Source: Micromonospora globbae
GTDB taxonomy: Bacteria; Actinomycetota; Actinomycetes; Mycobacteriales; Micromonosporaceae
Direction: 5' to 3'
NCBI RefSeq assembly: GCF_003610785.1
Contig: NZ_RAQQ01000001.1
Coordinates: forward strand, 248,001-312,000
DNA: 64,000 nt
Under the pieces are notes generated by a model that ran no database searches, had not been told where the DNA came from, and saw only the letters and a program-made list of their open reading frames with translations. The number at the start of each line of letters is the position of its first letter. Position 1 is the first letter of the stretch. Below, one piece after another: positions 17,447 through 27,414 of the stretch. A program made the position numbers and the translations under genes.

Positions 17447-18151
17447 GTGGCCGAGACGGTGACGGTGGTCGACCGGGTGGTGACGAGCCGCGGTGAGCTG
17501 GTGCTCCGCCACAGCGCCGGGCACTTCGAGATCATCAGCAACGGCGTGTTCCTCATGGACACCCGCGCCGGCGGGTCGGAGCGGCTGCTCGTCCGTGAGG
17601 CGCTGAAGCTCGTGCCCGCCGGGGCCCGCATCCTCGTCGGCGGCCTGGGGGTGGGCTTCTCGCTGGCCGAGGCCGTGGCCTCCCCGGTGCCCGCGGAGAT
17701 CGTGGTCGTGGAGATCGAAAAGACGCTCGTCGACTGGCACCGGGGCAGCCTGGCCGGCCACAGCGGGCACGCCCTCGACGACCCGCGCGTGCGGATCGTC
17801 ACGGCCGACATCGTCACCTGGCTGCGGGCGACCCGTGAGGTCTTCGACGCCATCTGCCTGGACGTCGACAACGGTCCGGAGTGGACCGTGTTCCCGCCCA
17901 ACGCCGAGCTGTACGACGACGCCGGCACCATGCTGCTGCGCGACCGTCTCACCGACGGGGGTGTGCTGGCCGCGTGGAGCGCCTCGGCGGCCCCGGCGTA
18001 CGCGGCCCGGCTCGCGGCGCTGATCGGTCCGGTCGCCGTGCACGAGGTCGCGGTCCCGCGCGGCGAGCCGGACGTCGTCTACCTGGCCCGGCGCACCGCC
18101 GACGGGGTGCGCGGCGGCGACCGTGGTGACAGGGGGCGCGGCCGACGGTAG
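17447..18151 (+). CDS. Spermidine-synthase-like methyltransferase-fold protein
   Basis: 234 residues with a Rossmann fold of the polyamine-synthase type: GARILVGGLGVGFSLAEAV (nucleotide loop), IVVVEIEKTLVDWHRG (acidic residue binding the ribose), and FDAICLDVDNGPEW. The N-terminal tetramerisation beta-domain of true spermidine synthases is short here (FEIISNGVFLMDT). Such short actinobacterial members are usually annotated as spermidine synthase-like; actual polyamine synthesis is uncertain. GTG 17447 follows TAGATT (17435-17440) by six bases, so the transcript is probably leaderless. The last 20 residues are Gly/Arg/Asp-rich and probably unstructured. Confidence 0.82.
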   Translation: MAETVTVVDRVVTSRGELVLRHSAGHFEIISNGVFLMDTRAGGSERLLVREALKLVPAGARILVGGLGVGFSLAEAVASPVPAEIVVVEIEKTLVDWHRGSLAGHSGHALDDPRVRIVTADIVTWLRATREVFDAICLDVDNGPEWTVFPPNAELYDDAGTMLLRDRLTDGGVLAAWSASAAPAYAARLAALIGPVAVHEVAVPRGEPDVVYLARRTADGVRGGDRGDRGRGRR

Positions 18152-18200
18152 GTTCGCGGGCGGGACGTGGTCGATTCCCCCTCACCCCCGGGAGAGCCCG

Positions 18201-18686
18201 TTGTTCGAGGAGTTCATGGGCATCCCCGCCCATCCTCTCGTCCTCCACGCCGCCGTCGTCCTCGTGCCGCTGCTGGCCCTGCTCAGCGTCGGGTACGCCG
18301 CCGTTCCCGCGATCCGGCCGCACACCCGCTGGGTGCTGGGGCTGCTCGCCCTCGGCGCGCCCGTCTCGGCCCTGCTCGCGAAGCTCTCCGGGGACGCGTT
18401 CCTGGCGCGGCTCACGTCGGCGAACCGGGTGAGCCCCGAGTACGTGCCGAAGCTGGAGGCCCACCAGCGGCTGGGCGACCTGACGCTGTACGCCACCATC
18501 GGGCTGGCCGTCGTGACGCTCGCCGTGGTGTGGTTCCTCGCCCCGGCGGGCCCCGGCGTGGCGCGGCCCCGGCCGGCACTGGCCTGGGCGTTGCGGGGTC
18601 TGTCGCTCGTGGCCGCCGGCGTGAGCCTCTACTACGTGGTCCGCACCGGCGACTCGGGCGCCAAGGCGGTGTGGACCGGCCTCTGA
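18201..18686 (+). CDS. DUF2231 domain-containing membrane protein
   Basis: 161 residues with four membrane segments. The family motif IPAHPLVLHAAVVLVPLLAL lies near the N-terminus, and the last helix ends VSLYYVVRTGDSGAKAVWTG, the conserved end of DUF2231 proteins. Function is unknown; some relatives have been linked to haem or redox proteins. I chose TTG 18201 because GGGAG precedes it and family members begin (M/L)FEEF; ATG 18216 is a shorter alternative with poor spacing. Confidence 0.85.
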   Translation: MFEEFMGIPAHPLVLHAAVVLVPLLALLSVGYAAVPAIRPHTRWVLGLLALGAPVSALLAKLSGDAFLARLTSANRVSPEYVPKLEAHQRLGDLTLYATIGLAVVTLAVVWFLAPAGPGVARPRPALAWALRGLSLVAAGVSLYYVVRTGDSGAKAVWTGL

Positions 18687-18845
18687 GCCGATCACCCCGG
18701 CATCCACGGCCATTTTTTCGTCCACCGCAAATATTTACATGATCCTAACCAGCGTGCAGGCGGTACGGTCCTTACTACCGCGGCGCGCACGCGCCCCGAC
18801 GCGCGCGCTGCCACCACCGGGACGCACCGTGCGCGGAGGACACGC
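18687..18845 (+). promoter_or_regulatory. AT-rich promoter region upstream of the LVIVD protein gene
   Basis: A local AT-rich patch (CATTTTTTCG, then AAATATTTACATG near 18729-18741) stands out from the GC-rich surroundings. It probably contains the promoter of the secreted LVIVD-repeat gene. I cannot place -35 and -10 boxes with certainty. Confidence 0.4.
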
Positions 18846-20861
18846 ATGAATCGATCGGATCGCACGTCACGGCGGAGACGCCGCATTCTCGGCGCCGCGG
18901 CCACCGCGGCGCTTCTCGTCGCCCTGGTGCCGGGCACGGCATCGGGCCAGGAGGCCGAACCGGACCCGCGGATCGGGCTCGGGGCGGGCTGGCTGGACGC
19001 GCAGAGCGCCATCAGCAACCTCGAACTGCTGGCGCACCGCGACAAGCCGGCGGGCTTCGTGAACCCGGCCAACCCGGGCGACTTCGGCTTCGTCGCCTCG
19101 GACCTGGCCTTCGGCGGCACCCACGCCTTCGTCGGCAACTACAACGGCTTCAACGTCTACGACATCTCGCAGCCGGCGAACCCGACGCTGGTCACCAGCG
19201 TGGTCTGCCCGGGTGGGCAGGGCGACGTGTCGGTACACGGCAACCTGCTCTTCATGTCGGTGGAGGAGACCCGGGGCCGGCTCGACTGCGGCACGAATCC
19301 CGCCGCCGGCACCCGCTTCCAGGGCGTACGCGTCTTCGACATCAGCGACGTGGCGAACCCGGTGCAGGTCGCCGCGGTGCAGACCTGCCGCGGCTCGCAC
19401 ACCCACACGCTGGTGACCGACCCCGACGACAGCGCGAACGTCTACGTGTACGTCTCGGGGACCGCGGGGGTCCGTCCGGCGAGCACGATGGCCGGCTGCA
19501 ACAACACGCCCGCCTCCGGTGACAACCCGGCGCGGTGGCGCATCGACGTCATCAAGGTCCCGGTCGCCGCTCCCGAGCAGGCCGCGGTCGTGAACAACCC
19601 GCGCCTGTTCGCCGACCCGGCCACCGGCGCGGTCGACGGCCTCCAGAACACCCCGCCGGCGCCGACGCACCCGTCGGGCGGTTCGTGGAGCCCGTCGCCG
19701 GTCACCGACGCCTGCCACGACATCACCGCGTACCCCGCGCTCGGCCTGGCGGCCGGCGCCTGTGAGGGCAACGGCATCCTGATCGACATCTCGGACCCGG
19801 CGAACCCCGTCCGCATCGACGAGGTCTCCGACCCGAACTTCGCGTACTGGCACTCCGCGACGATCAGCAACGACGGCTCCAAGGTCGTCTTCACCGACGA
19901 GTGGGGCGGCGGCACGGGCCCCCGCTGCCGGACGACCGACCAGCCGCAGTGGGGCGCGAACGCGATCTTCGACATCGTGGACCGCAAGCTGAAGTTCGCC
20001 AGCTACTACAAGCTGCCGGTTCCGCAGACGCTCCAGGAGAACTGCGTCGCGCACAACGGGTCGCTGATCCCCGTGCCCGGCCGGGACATCCTGGTGCAGG
20101 CGTGGTACCAGGGCGGCATCTCCCTGATGGACTTCACCGACTCGGCCCACCCGCGGGAGATCGGCTACTTCGACCGCGGGCCGATCAGCGCCAGCACGAG
20201 CGTCCTCGGCGGCTTCTGGTCGGCGTACTGGTACAACGGCCAGATCTACGGCAGTGAGATCGCCCGTGGCTTCGACGTCCTCGGGTTGAAGCCCAGCGAG
20301 CACCTGACCGCGGCGGAGATCGCCGCGGCCCGCGAGGTGCAGATGCCGGAGTTCAACGCCCAGCACCAGACCCAGGTCAGCTGGGCGCCGAGCTTCGCGG
20401 TGGCCCGGGCCCGCTTCGACCAGCTGGCCCGCACCTGCACCACCACCGTCACGAACCGGCACAACGGGCCGCTGACGGTCTCGGGCGTCACCTGCCTGTC
20501 CGGGGCCACCGTCAACGGTCCGGTCACCGTGCGGCCCGGCGCGTCGCTGCTCGCCATCGACTCGTCGATCTCCGGCCCGGTGTCGGCGGCGAACGCCGAG
20601 GCCGTGCACCTCTACGAGAGCACGGTCCGCGGCCCGGTGAGCATCACCGGTACGCGGGGCAGCGCCGCCGTCGTGAAGAGCGAGATCCACGGGCCGGCGG
20701 TGCTGACCGGCACCCGCACCGGCGCCGTCGAGCCGATCGTGGCCGACAGCACCGTGCGCGGCACGCTCGCCTGCACCGGCAACTCGCCGGCGCCGATCAA
20801 CCTCGGCGCCGCCAACGAGGTGTCGGGGCCGGCCAGCGGCCAGTGCGCCAGCCTGGACTGA
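18846..20861 (+). CDS. Secreted LVIVD-repeat beta-propeller protein with beta-solenoid tail
   Basis: 671 residues. A Sec signal peptide (RRRRRILGAAATAALLVALV...ASG) is followed from about residue 60 by LVIVD repeats, recognisable as GFNVYDISQPANPTLV, GVRVFDISDVANPVQV and GILIDISDPANPVRI, which build a propeller. Six or so Cys residues in the propeller suggest disulfides outside the cell. From residue 531 (CTTTVTNRHNGPL) to the end lies a 140-residue repetitive domain with recurring GPV(T/S)(V/I) rungs, typical of a parallel beta-solenoid. It closely matches the tail of the NucH-UshA protein at 21924-26291. Role unknown; adhesion or scaffold at the cell surface is a guess. Confidence 0.88.
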   Translation: MNRSDRTSRRRRRILGAAATAALLVALVPGTASGQEAEPDPRIGLGAGWLDAQSAISNLELLAHRDKPAGFVNPANPGDFGFVASDLAFGGTHAFVGNYNGFNVYDISQPANPTLVTSVVCPGGQGDVSVHGNLLFMSVEETRGRLDCGTNPAAGTRFQGVRVFDISDVANPVQVAAVQTCRGSHTHTLVTDPDDSANVYVYVSGTAGVRPASTMAGCNNTPASGDNPARWRIDVIKVPVAAPEQAAVVNNPRLFADPATGAVDGLQNTPPAPTHPSGGSWSPSPVTDACHDITAYPALGLAAGACEGNGILIDISDPANPVRIDEVSDPNFAYWHSATISNDGSKVVFTDEWGGGTGPRCRTTDQPQWGANAIFDIVDRKLKFASYYKLPVPQTLQENCVAHNGSLIPVPGRDILVQAWYQGGISLMDFTDSAHPREIGYFDRGPISASTSVLGGFWSAYWYNGQIYGSEIARGFDVLGLKPSEHLTAAEIAAAREVQMPEFNAQHQTQVSWAPSFAVARARFDQLARTCTTTVTNRHNGPLTVSGVTCLSGATVNGPVTVRPGASLLAIDSSISGPVSAANAEAVHLYESTVRGPVSITGTRGSAAVVKSEIHGPAVLTGTRTGAVEPIVADSTVRGTLACTGNSPAPINLGAANEVSGPASGQCASLD

Positions 20862-20883
20862 CGTACGCCGCGACGCTTGGGGA

Positions 20884-20916
20884 AGGGCCGCGTCCTGCCG
20901 GGCAGGGCGCGGCCCT
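20884..20916. terminator. Strong terminator after the LVIVD gene
   Basis: A 16-base stem with one G-U wobble and a one-base nominal loop: arms AGGGCCGCGTCCTGCC (20884-20899) and GGCAGGGCGCGGCCCT (20901-20916). It lies between convergent genes and may serve both strands. Confidence 0.75.
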
Positions 20917-20939
20917 CACCGCTGCGGGCGGACGACACC

Positions 20940-21655
<716 letters not shown>

Positions 21656-21923
21656 GATTCGATCACCGTAGCCGAAACGGACGCGCCGGACGAGGGCCGG
21701 ACGGACGACCCGCCCGCCCTGACGCGGCCCCCGGGCGAGCGCTCCGCGACGCGCGTACGGTCACAAGTCCCATCCCGACAGTGACCGAGCAGCGGCGCGC
21801 GATGGTCGCTCGCGGCCCGTGCCCGATGAGTGGCCCGTTCCGCTCGTCCATCCGGCGGCTGCCGTCCGGACACCCCCAACCCATATCCTCCGACGGTCCA
21901 CTCCCATCGGAGGCCACAGTTTG

Positions 21924-24900
21924 ATGTCCAGGCGCGTGAACAGACGACCACTCGGCGTGCTCGGCGTGCTGCTCGCCACCAGCGCACTGACGCTGGCCAG
22001 CGGCACGGCCGCGCTCGCCGGTCCGGCGGCGACGAGTCCATTCATCAGTGAGATCCACTACGACAACGCCGGCACCGACACCGGCGAGGCGATCGAGATC
22101 CAGGCGCCGGCCGGTTACGACCTGACCGGCTGGCAGATCGTCCTCTACAACGGCGCGAACGGCGCCGCGTACAGCACCCGGACCCTCAACGGGGCCGTGC
22201 CGGCCGCCGGTGTCGTCGTCGAGGCGTACCCGACCGACGGCATCCAGAACGGGTCTCCGGACGCCGTGGCGCTCGTCGCGCCGGGCGGCGCCGTCGCCGA
22301 GTTCCTGAGCTACGAGGGGACGTTCACCGCGTCCGGTGGTCCGGCGAACGGGCGGACCAGCGTCGACATCGGCGTGGCCGAGACGTCCACCACGCCGGTC
22401 GGCCACTCGCTCCAGAAGATTGACGGCACCTGGCGGGACGCGGCCCCGCACAGCTTCGGCAGCCTGAACAGCGACTCCGGCGGCGGCGACCCCGACCCGG
22501 CCCCGGGCTGCACGGTCACCGTCGACCACACGATCGCCCAGGTCCAGGGCACCGGCGACAGCACCCCGCTGGCCGGCACGCGGGTCACCGTCGAGGGCGT
22601 GGTGACCGCCGACCACCGCAGCGGCGGCTACAACGGCATCTACGTGCAGTCCGCCGGCAGCGGTGGGGACCGGCCGGTCGCGGCCGGCACCGCCTCGGAC
22701 GGCATCTTCGTCTACCTGACGACCAACACCGCCAACCACCCCTCGGTCGCCATCGGTGACCGGGTGCGCGTGAGCGGCACGCCCAGCGAGTACAACGGGC
22801 TCACCCAGGTCACCATCGGCGCCAAGGCCGACGTGCAGGTCTGTGAGCACGACGCCCCGCTGCCCGCGCCGGTCGCGCTGAGCCTGCCGCTGGACGACGC
22901 GGCCCGCGAGTCGGTCGAGTCGATGCTGGTGGCCCCGGTCGGCGCGTACACCGTCTCCGAGGTCTACAACACCAACCGGTACGGCGAGGTCGTGCTCGCC
23001 GCCGGCGACCGTCCGGCGGCCAACCCGACCGACGTCGCCCGCCCCGGCTCCGACGAGGCCCGGCAGGTGGCGGCGGCGAACGAGCGCGGCCGCATCCTCG
23101 TCGACGACGGCAGGACGACGAACCTGTCCAGCGCCGGGCTGCTGCCGCCGTACCTGTCGAAGACCAGCCCGCTGCGGGTCGGCGACTCGGTGGAGGCGTT
23201 CGGGCCGTCGGTGCTGTCGTACGGCTTCGACGAGTGGCGGTTCCAGCCGACCCTGCCGGTCAGCGCCGACACCGCCCCGCCCGCCCGGACCACCTTCAAG
23301 TCCACCAACCCGCGCACCCCCGCCCCGGTGGACGTCGGCGGCGACGTGCGGGTGGCCAGCTTCAACGTGCTGAATTACTTCGTCCACTTCGGCGGCGACG
23401 CCCGCGGTGCGGCCGACGAGGCCGCGCTGGGCCGGCAGGAGGCGAAGATCGTCTCGGCCATCAGCGCGCTCGGTGCCGACGTCGTGGCGCTGGAGGAGAT
23501 CGAGAACTCGGTCCGCTTCGACCCGGACGACCCGCAGCAGGCGCTGAAGCGGCTGGTCGCCGCCCTGAACGCCAAGGACGGCGCGGGCACCTGGGACTAC
23601 GTCCGCACCCCGGCCGAGCTGCCCGCACCGGCGCAGCAGGACGTCATCACCACGGCGATCATCTTCAAGCCCGCCACGGTGCAGCCCAAGGGGCCGTCGC
23701 GCTCGGTGAACGACGAGACCGTGTGGTCCAACGCCCGTGAGCCGATCGCCCAGACCTTCACCGCGGGCAGGGTGTCGTTCGTCGTGGTCGCCAACCACCT
23801 CAAGTCCAAGAGCGGCACCGGCACCGGCGACAACGCCGACACCGGCGACGGTCAGGGCTCGTGGAACGGCGACCGGGTCCGGCAGGCCCGTGCCCTGGCC
23901 GCGTTCGTGGACCAGGTGAAGGCCGACAGCGGCACCGAGGACGTGCTGCTGCTGGGCGACTTCAACGCCTACACCCACGAGGACCCGATGCAGGTCCTCT
24001 ACGACAAGCAGTACAAGGACCTGAACGACACCGGCAAGGCGACGTACGTCTTCGGCGGCGAGTCGGGCTCGCTCGACCACGCTCTCGCCTCGCCGTCCCT
24101 GGCGAGCCGGGTGACCGGCGTCGACGTGTGGCAGATCAACGCTGTCGAGTCGTACGCCTTCCAGTACGACGGGCTCGCCGCCTTCTACGAGCCGACGCCG
24201 TACCGGGCCAGCGACCACAACCCGATCGTGGTGGGGATCAGCACCGACGCGAAGCCGGTCGACCTCCAGCTGCTGACCGTCAACGACTTCCACGGCCGGC
24301 TGGAGTCCCCGGCCACCGTCGACAACCAGCCCGTGGGCGGCGCGGCCCAGCTCGCCGGGCTGGTCGACCAGTTGCGCGCGCAGAACCCGAACACCGCGTT
24401 CGTCTCCGCCGGTGACAACATCGGGGCGTCCACCTTCATCTCGGCGATCGACGGGGACAACCCCACGATCGACGCGTTGAACCGGATCGGCGTGGCCGCC
24501 TCGGCGGTCGGCAACCACGAGTTCGACAAGGGCATCGCCGACCTCACCGGCCGCGTGTCCGACCGCGCCGACTTCCCGTACCTGGGCGCCAACGTCTACC
24601 GGGGCGACACCCGCGTGCTGCCGGCGTACTCGGTCAGCACGGTGGGCGGCGTCGCGGTCGGCTTCGTCGGCGTGGTGACCAAGCAGACCGCGTCGCTGGT
24701 CAGCCCGGACGGCATCGCCGGCATCACCTTCCGCGACCCGGTCGCCGAGGCCAACCTGGTCGCCGGCCAGCTCAAGGACGGCAACCCGGCCAACGGCGAG
24801 GCCGACGTGGTGGTGCTGCTCGCGCACGAGGGCGCCGCGACGGAGCACATCGACTCCGCCGAGGCGCTGGCCGCCGACCCGGTCTTCGGCCCGTTCACCC

Positions 24901-26291
24901 GGGTCGACGCCACCATCGACGCGATCGTCAGCGGTCACACCCACCAGCCGTACGCCTTCGAGCTGCCGATCCCCGGCACGGACCGGCTGCGTCCGGTGGT
25001 GCAGGCCGAGGACTACGGCAAGCGGCTGGGCAAGGTGACGCTGACGTTCGACCCGGACGCCGGCCGGGTCACGGCCGCGGACGCGGCGCTGGTCGACGTG
25101 GTGGGCGCGCCGCAGGACCCGGCGGTGGCCGACATCGTGGCCGCCGCGAAGGTCAAGGCCGCCGAGCTGGGCAAGCAGCAGCTCGGGTCGATCACCGCGG
25201 ACATCAGGCGGGCCTACACCGACGGCAACGAGGACCGGGGCAAGGAGTCGGTGCTCGGCAACTTCATCGCCGACGTGCAGCTCGCCGGCACCCGGGACGC
25301 GGGCCGCGGCGGCGCGCAGATCGCGTTCATGAACCCGGGTGGGCTGCGTGCGGACCTGCTGTACCGCACGGACGGCACGGTGACGTACGCCGACGCCTTC
25401 GCCGTCCAGCCGTTCGCCAACGACGTGGTCACCAAGAGCTACACCGGCGCCCAGATCAAGCAGGTGCTGGAGGAGCAGTGGCAGCCCGACGGCGCGTCCC
25501 GGCCGGTGCTGTGGCTGGGTGTCTCGAAGGGGTTCACCTACACCTACGACCCGGAGGCGCCGAAGGGCTCGCGGATCACGTCGATGAAGCTGGACGGGAC
25601 GCCCATCGACCCGGCCGGCACCTACCGGGTCACGGTGAACTCGTTCCTCGCCGCCGGTGGTGACAACTTCGCCACCCTCGGCGACGGCACGGACCCGGCG
25701 ACGACCGGCGACAACGACCTCACCATGCTGGTGAGCTACTTCGCCGCGAACTCGCCGGTCACCGCCGACACGCAGCCGCGGTCGGCCGTGGGGCGGCCCG
25801 GCCCGCAGTGCACCACGACGATCACCGGCCGCCACACCAAGCCGCTGGTCGTCACGGCGGGCCTGACCTGCCTGGAGAACGCCACGATCGCCGGCCCCGT
25901 GACGGTCGCTCCGGGCGCCTCGCTGGTGGCGACCGGCGGCGCCGTCAACGGCCCGATCTCGGCGGTCCGCCCGGTGCTCTTCGCGCTCGACGGCACGACG
26001 GTGGCCGGTCCGGTGACCGTCTCCGGCGCGACCGGCGGGCTGACGATCAGCGAGGGCAGGGTGAACGGTCCGGTGTCGGTCACCGCCAACAGCGGTGGGG
26101 TGCGGATCGACTCGGTCGTGGTCGGCGGACCGGTGACCGTGACCGGCAACTCCGGCAGCCAGCCGGTGGTCGTCGCGGCGAACACCGTCAGTGGGCCGCT
26201 GAACTGCTCCGGCAACGACCCGGCCCCGGTGAACGAGGGCAGGCACAACACGGTGAAGGGCCCGGCCACGGGCCAGTGCGCCCGGCTCTGA
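21924..26291 (+). CDS. Secreted NucH-type nuclease fused to UshA-type 5'-nucleotidase
   Basis: 1,455 residues. Signal peptide 1-32; lamin-tail domain about 35-150 (SPFISEIHYDNAGTDTGEAI); an OB-like region about 160-330; an endonuclease/exonuclease/phosphatase domain about 470-770 with VASFNVLNYF, LEEIEN, LLLGDFNAYTHEDP and ASDHNPIVV; a metallophosphatase domain about 775-1040 with LTVNDFHGRLE, SAGDNIGAS, VGNHEFDKG and SGHTHQPYAF; a 5'-nucleotidase C-terminal domain about 1075-1275 (NPGGLRADLLYR, FAVQPFAND); and from 1296 the beta-solenoid tail shared with the LVIVD protein. It would cut extracellular DNA to nucleotides and then release phosphate. ATG 21924 starts at the signal peptide; GGAGG is ten bases upstream. 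TTG 21921 is possible. Confidence 0.9.
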   Translation: MSRRVNRRPLGVLGVLLATSALTLASGTAALAGPAATSPFISEIHYDNAGTDTGEAIEIQAPAGYDLTGWQIVLYNGANGAAYSTRTLNGAVPAAGVVVEAYPTDGIQNGSPDAVALVAPGGAVAEFLSYEGTFTASGGPANGRTSVDIGVAETSTTPVGHSLQKIDGTWRDAAPHSFGSLNSDSGGGDPDPAPGCTVTVDHTIAQVQGTGDSTPLAGTRVTVEGVVTADHRSGGYNGIYVQSAGSGGDRPVAAGTASDGIFVYLTTNTANHPSVAIGDRVRVSGTPSEYNGLTQVTIGAKADVQVCEHDAPLPAPVALSLPLDDAARESVESMLVAPVGAYTVSEVYNTNRYGEVVLAAGDRPAANPTDVARPGSDEARQVAAANERGRILVDDGRTTNLSSAGLLPPYLSKTSPLRVGDSVEAFGPSVLSYGFDEWRFQPTLPVSADTAPPARTTFKSTNPRTPAPVDVGGDVRVASFNVLNYFVHFGGDARGAADEAALGRQEAKIVSAISALGADVVALEEIENSVRFDPDDPQQALKRLVAALNAKDGAGTWDYVRTPAELPAPAQQDVITTAIIFKPATVQPKGPSRSVNDETVWSNAREPIAQTFTAGRVSFVVVANHLKSKSGTGTGDNADTGDGQGSWNGDRVRQARALAAFVDQVKADSGTEDVLLLGDFNAYTHEDPMQVLYDKQYKDLNDTGKATYVFGGESGSLDHALASPSLASRVTGVDVWQINAVESYAFQYDGLAAFYEPTPYRASDHNPIVVGISTDAKPVDLQLLTVNDFHGRLESPATVDNQPVGGAAQLAGLVDQLRAQNPNTAFVSAGDNIGASTFISAIDGDNPTIDALNRIGVAASAVGNHEFDKGIADLTGRVSDRADFPYLGANVYRGDTRVLPAYSVSTVGGVAVGFVGVVTKQTASLVSPDGIAGITFRDPVAEANLVAGQLKDGNPANGEADVVVLLAHEGAATEHIDSAEALAADPVFGPFTRVDATIDAIVSGHTHQPYAFELPIPGTDRLRPVVQAEDYGKRLGKVTLTFDPDAGRVTAADAALVDVVGAPQDPAVADIVAAAKVKAAELGKQQLGSITADIRRAYTDGNEDRGKESVLGNFIADVQLAGTRDAGRGGAQIAFMNPGGLRADLLYRTDGTVTYADAFAVQPFANDVVTKSYTGAQIKQVLEEQWQPDGASRPVLWLGVSKGFTYTYDPEAPKGSRITSMKLDGTPIDPAGTYRVTVNSFLAAGGDNFATLGDGTDPATTGDNDLTMLVSYFAANSPVTADTQPRSAVGRPGPQCTTTITGRHTKPLVVTAGLTCLENATIAGPVTVAPGASLVATGGAVNGPISAVRPVLFALDGTTVAGPVTVSGATGGLTISEGRVNGPVSVTANSGGVRIDSVVVGGPVTVTGNSGSQPVVVAANTVSGPLNCSGNDPAPVNEGRHNTVKGPATGQCARL

Positions 26292-26302
26292 CCGGTCGCT
26301 GA

Positions 26303-26342
26303 TCCTCCCGTCCGCGGCCGGAACCGGTCGCGGACGGGAGGA
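26303..26342 (+). terminator. Terminator after the nuclease-nucleotidase gene
   Basis: A perfect 14-base stem: TCCTCCCGTCCGCG (26303-26316) with CGCGGACGGGAGGA (26329-26342) around a 12-base loop, starting 11 bases after the stop codon. Confidence 0.75.
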
Positions 26343-26407
26343 CTCCCACCGCCCGGGAGGCGGGGATGCCTCGGGCGGTCGCGCACCCGCGCCGGCACGA
26401 TCCCCGA

Positions 26408-26413
26408 TAGCCT
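26408..26413 (+). promoter_or_regulatory. -10 box (TAGCCT) upstream of the SDR gene
   Basis: TAGCCT lies seven bases before an ATG (26421) that opens a ten-codon frame ending in a TGA overlapping the SDR start (GTG 26450). Transcription probably starts at that ATG, making the short frame leaderless and the SDR coupled to it. Confidence 0.45.
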
Positions 26414-26449
26414 CGGCCGCATGGTCCTCGACCCCGCCCGGGCAGCCCG

Positions 26450-27259
26450 GTGACGCCCCACCGCCCGCCCGCCACGGTGGTGCTCACCGGAGCGACGAGC
26501 GGGATCGGCGCGGCGGCGGCCCGGCGGCTCGCCGGGTCGGCCGGGCGACTGCTCGTCCACGGGCGCGAGGACGAACCGGAGATCCGGCCGCTGCTCGACC
26601 AGCTCCGCGCCGCCGGCCCCGCGGAGATCGTCTACGCCCGGGCGGACTTCGATCGCCTCGACGACGTCGTGGACCTGGCCGACCGCGTGGCGGACGTCAC
26701 CGACCGGGTCGACATCCTGGTCAACAACGCCGGCCGCCCCGGCGCGCCGCGGCGCCGGACCAGCGAGGACGGCTACGAGGCGACCCTGCAGACCAACTAC
26801 CTCGCGGCCGTGCTGCTCACCGAGCGGCTCCTGCCCCTCCTGCCGCCGTCGGGGCGCGTCGTGCACGTGTCCTCGGCCACCCATCTCTCCGCCACCTTCG
26901 ACCTCGACGACCCGCAGCTGCGCCGCGCGTACGCGCCGACCACCGCGTACGCCCGCTCGAAGCTGGCCCTGGTCGCCCACGCCGTGCGGCAGGCCGCGCA
27001 TTACCGGCCCGCGATCGTGGCCGTCCACCCCGGCGTCATCAGCACCCCGCTGCTGCACGCGATGTTCGCCATCGGCGGGGACTCCCCGTCCCACGGCGGC
27101 GCGAACGTGGTCGAGGCCGCCCTGCGGGCCGACGTGCCCAGCGGCGCGTACCTGGACGAACGGCGGATCGCCGACCCGGCGCCGCAGGTCCGCGACGCCA
27201 TCTTCCGGGACGGCCTGCACCGGCTCACGATGTCGTTGCTGGCGCCCTGGCTCGGCTGA
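26450..27259 (+). CDS. Short-chain dehydrogenase/reductase (SDR)
   Basis: 269 residues, classical SDR. The cofactor motif is VVLTGATSGIGAAAARRLAG (TGxxxGxG), the structural motif is LVNNAGRPG, catalytic Ser is in VVHVSSATH, and the active-site Tyr/Lys pair is in TTAYARSKLAL. It reduces or oxidises an alcohol/carbonyl with NAD(P); the substrate is unknown. GTG 26450 overlaps the stop of a ten-codon upstream frame and gives the usual short N-terminus. There is no ribosome site of its own, consistent with translational coupling. Confidence 0.9.
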   Translation: MTPHRPPATVVLTGATSGIGAAAARRLAGSAGRLLVHGREDEPEIRPLLDQLRAAGPAEIVYARADFDRLDDVVDLADRVADVTDRVDILVNNAGRPGAPRRRTSEDGYEATLQTNYLAAVLLTERLLPLLPPSGRVVHVSSATHLSATFDLDDPQLRRAYAPTTAYARSKLALVAHAVRQAAHYRPAIVAVHPGVISTPLLHAMFAIGGDSPSHGGANVVEAALRADVPSGAYLDERRIADPAPQVRDAIFRDGLHRLTMSLLAPWLG

Positions 27260-27414
27260 TCCGACACCCGTCCGCCCCCGTCGATCACCGGGCGCTCGCC
27301 GGACCGGCCCGCTCGCCGGCCGGGTGATGATCGGCGGTCGGGTAGAGTCGACTCCGGTGTGCCGGGAAGTCTGGTCGGCGGTCAGATCACCGACCCCGCC
27401 CGGAGGAATCCCCC

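Noticed and set aside
18735-18745. The 11-mer TTACATGATCC also found at 30625-30635
   Set aside because: The two copies lie upstream of unrelated genes and the surroundings differ; one shared 11-mer in 64 kb of promoters is weak evidence for a common operator.
21663-26246. A 1,527-codon open frame on the minus strand
   Set aside because: It mirrors the NucH-UshA gene, has shadow-type composition (Arg, Gly, Val, His, Asp) and no signal peptide or motif.
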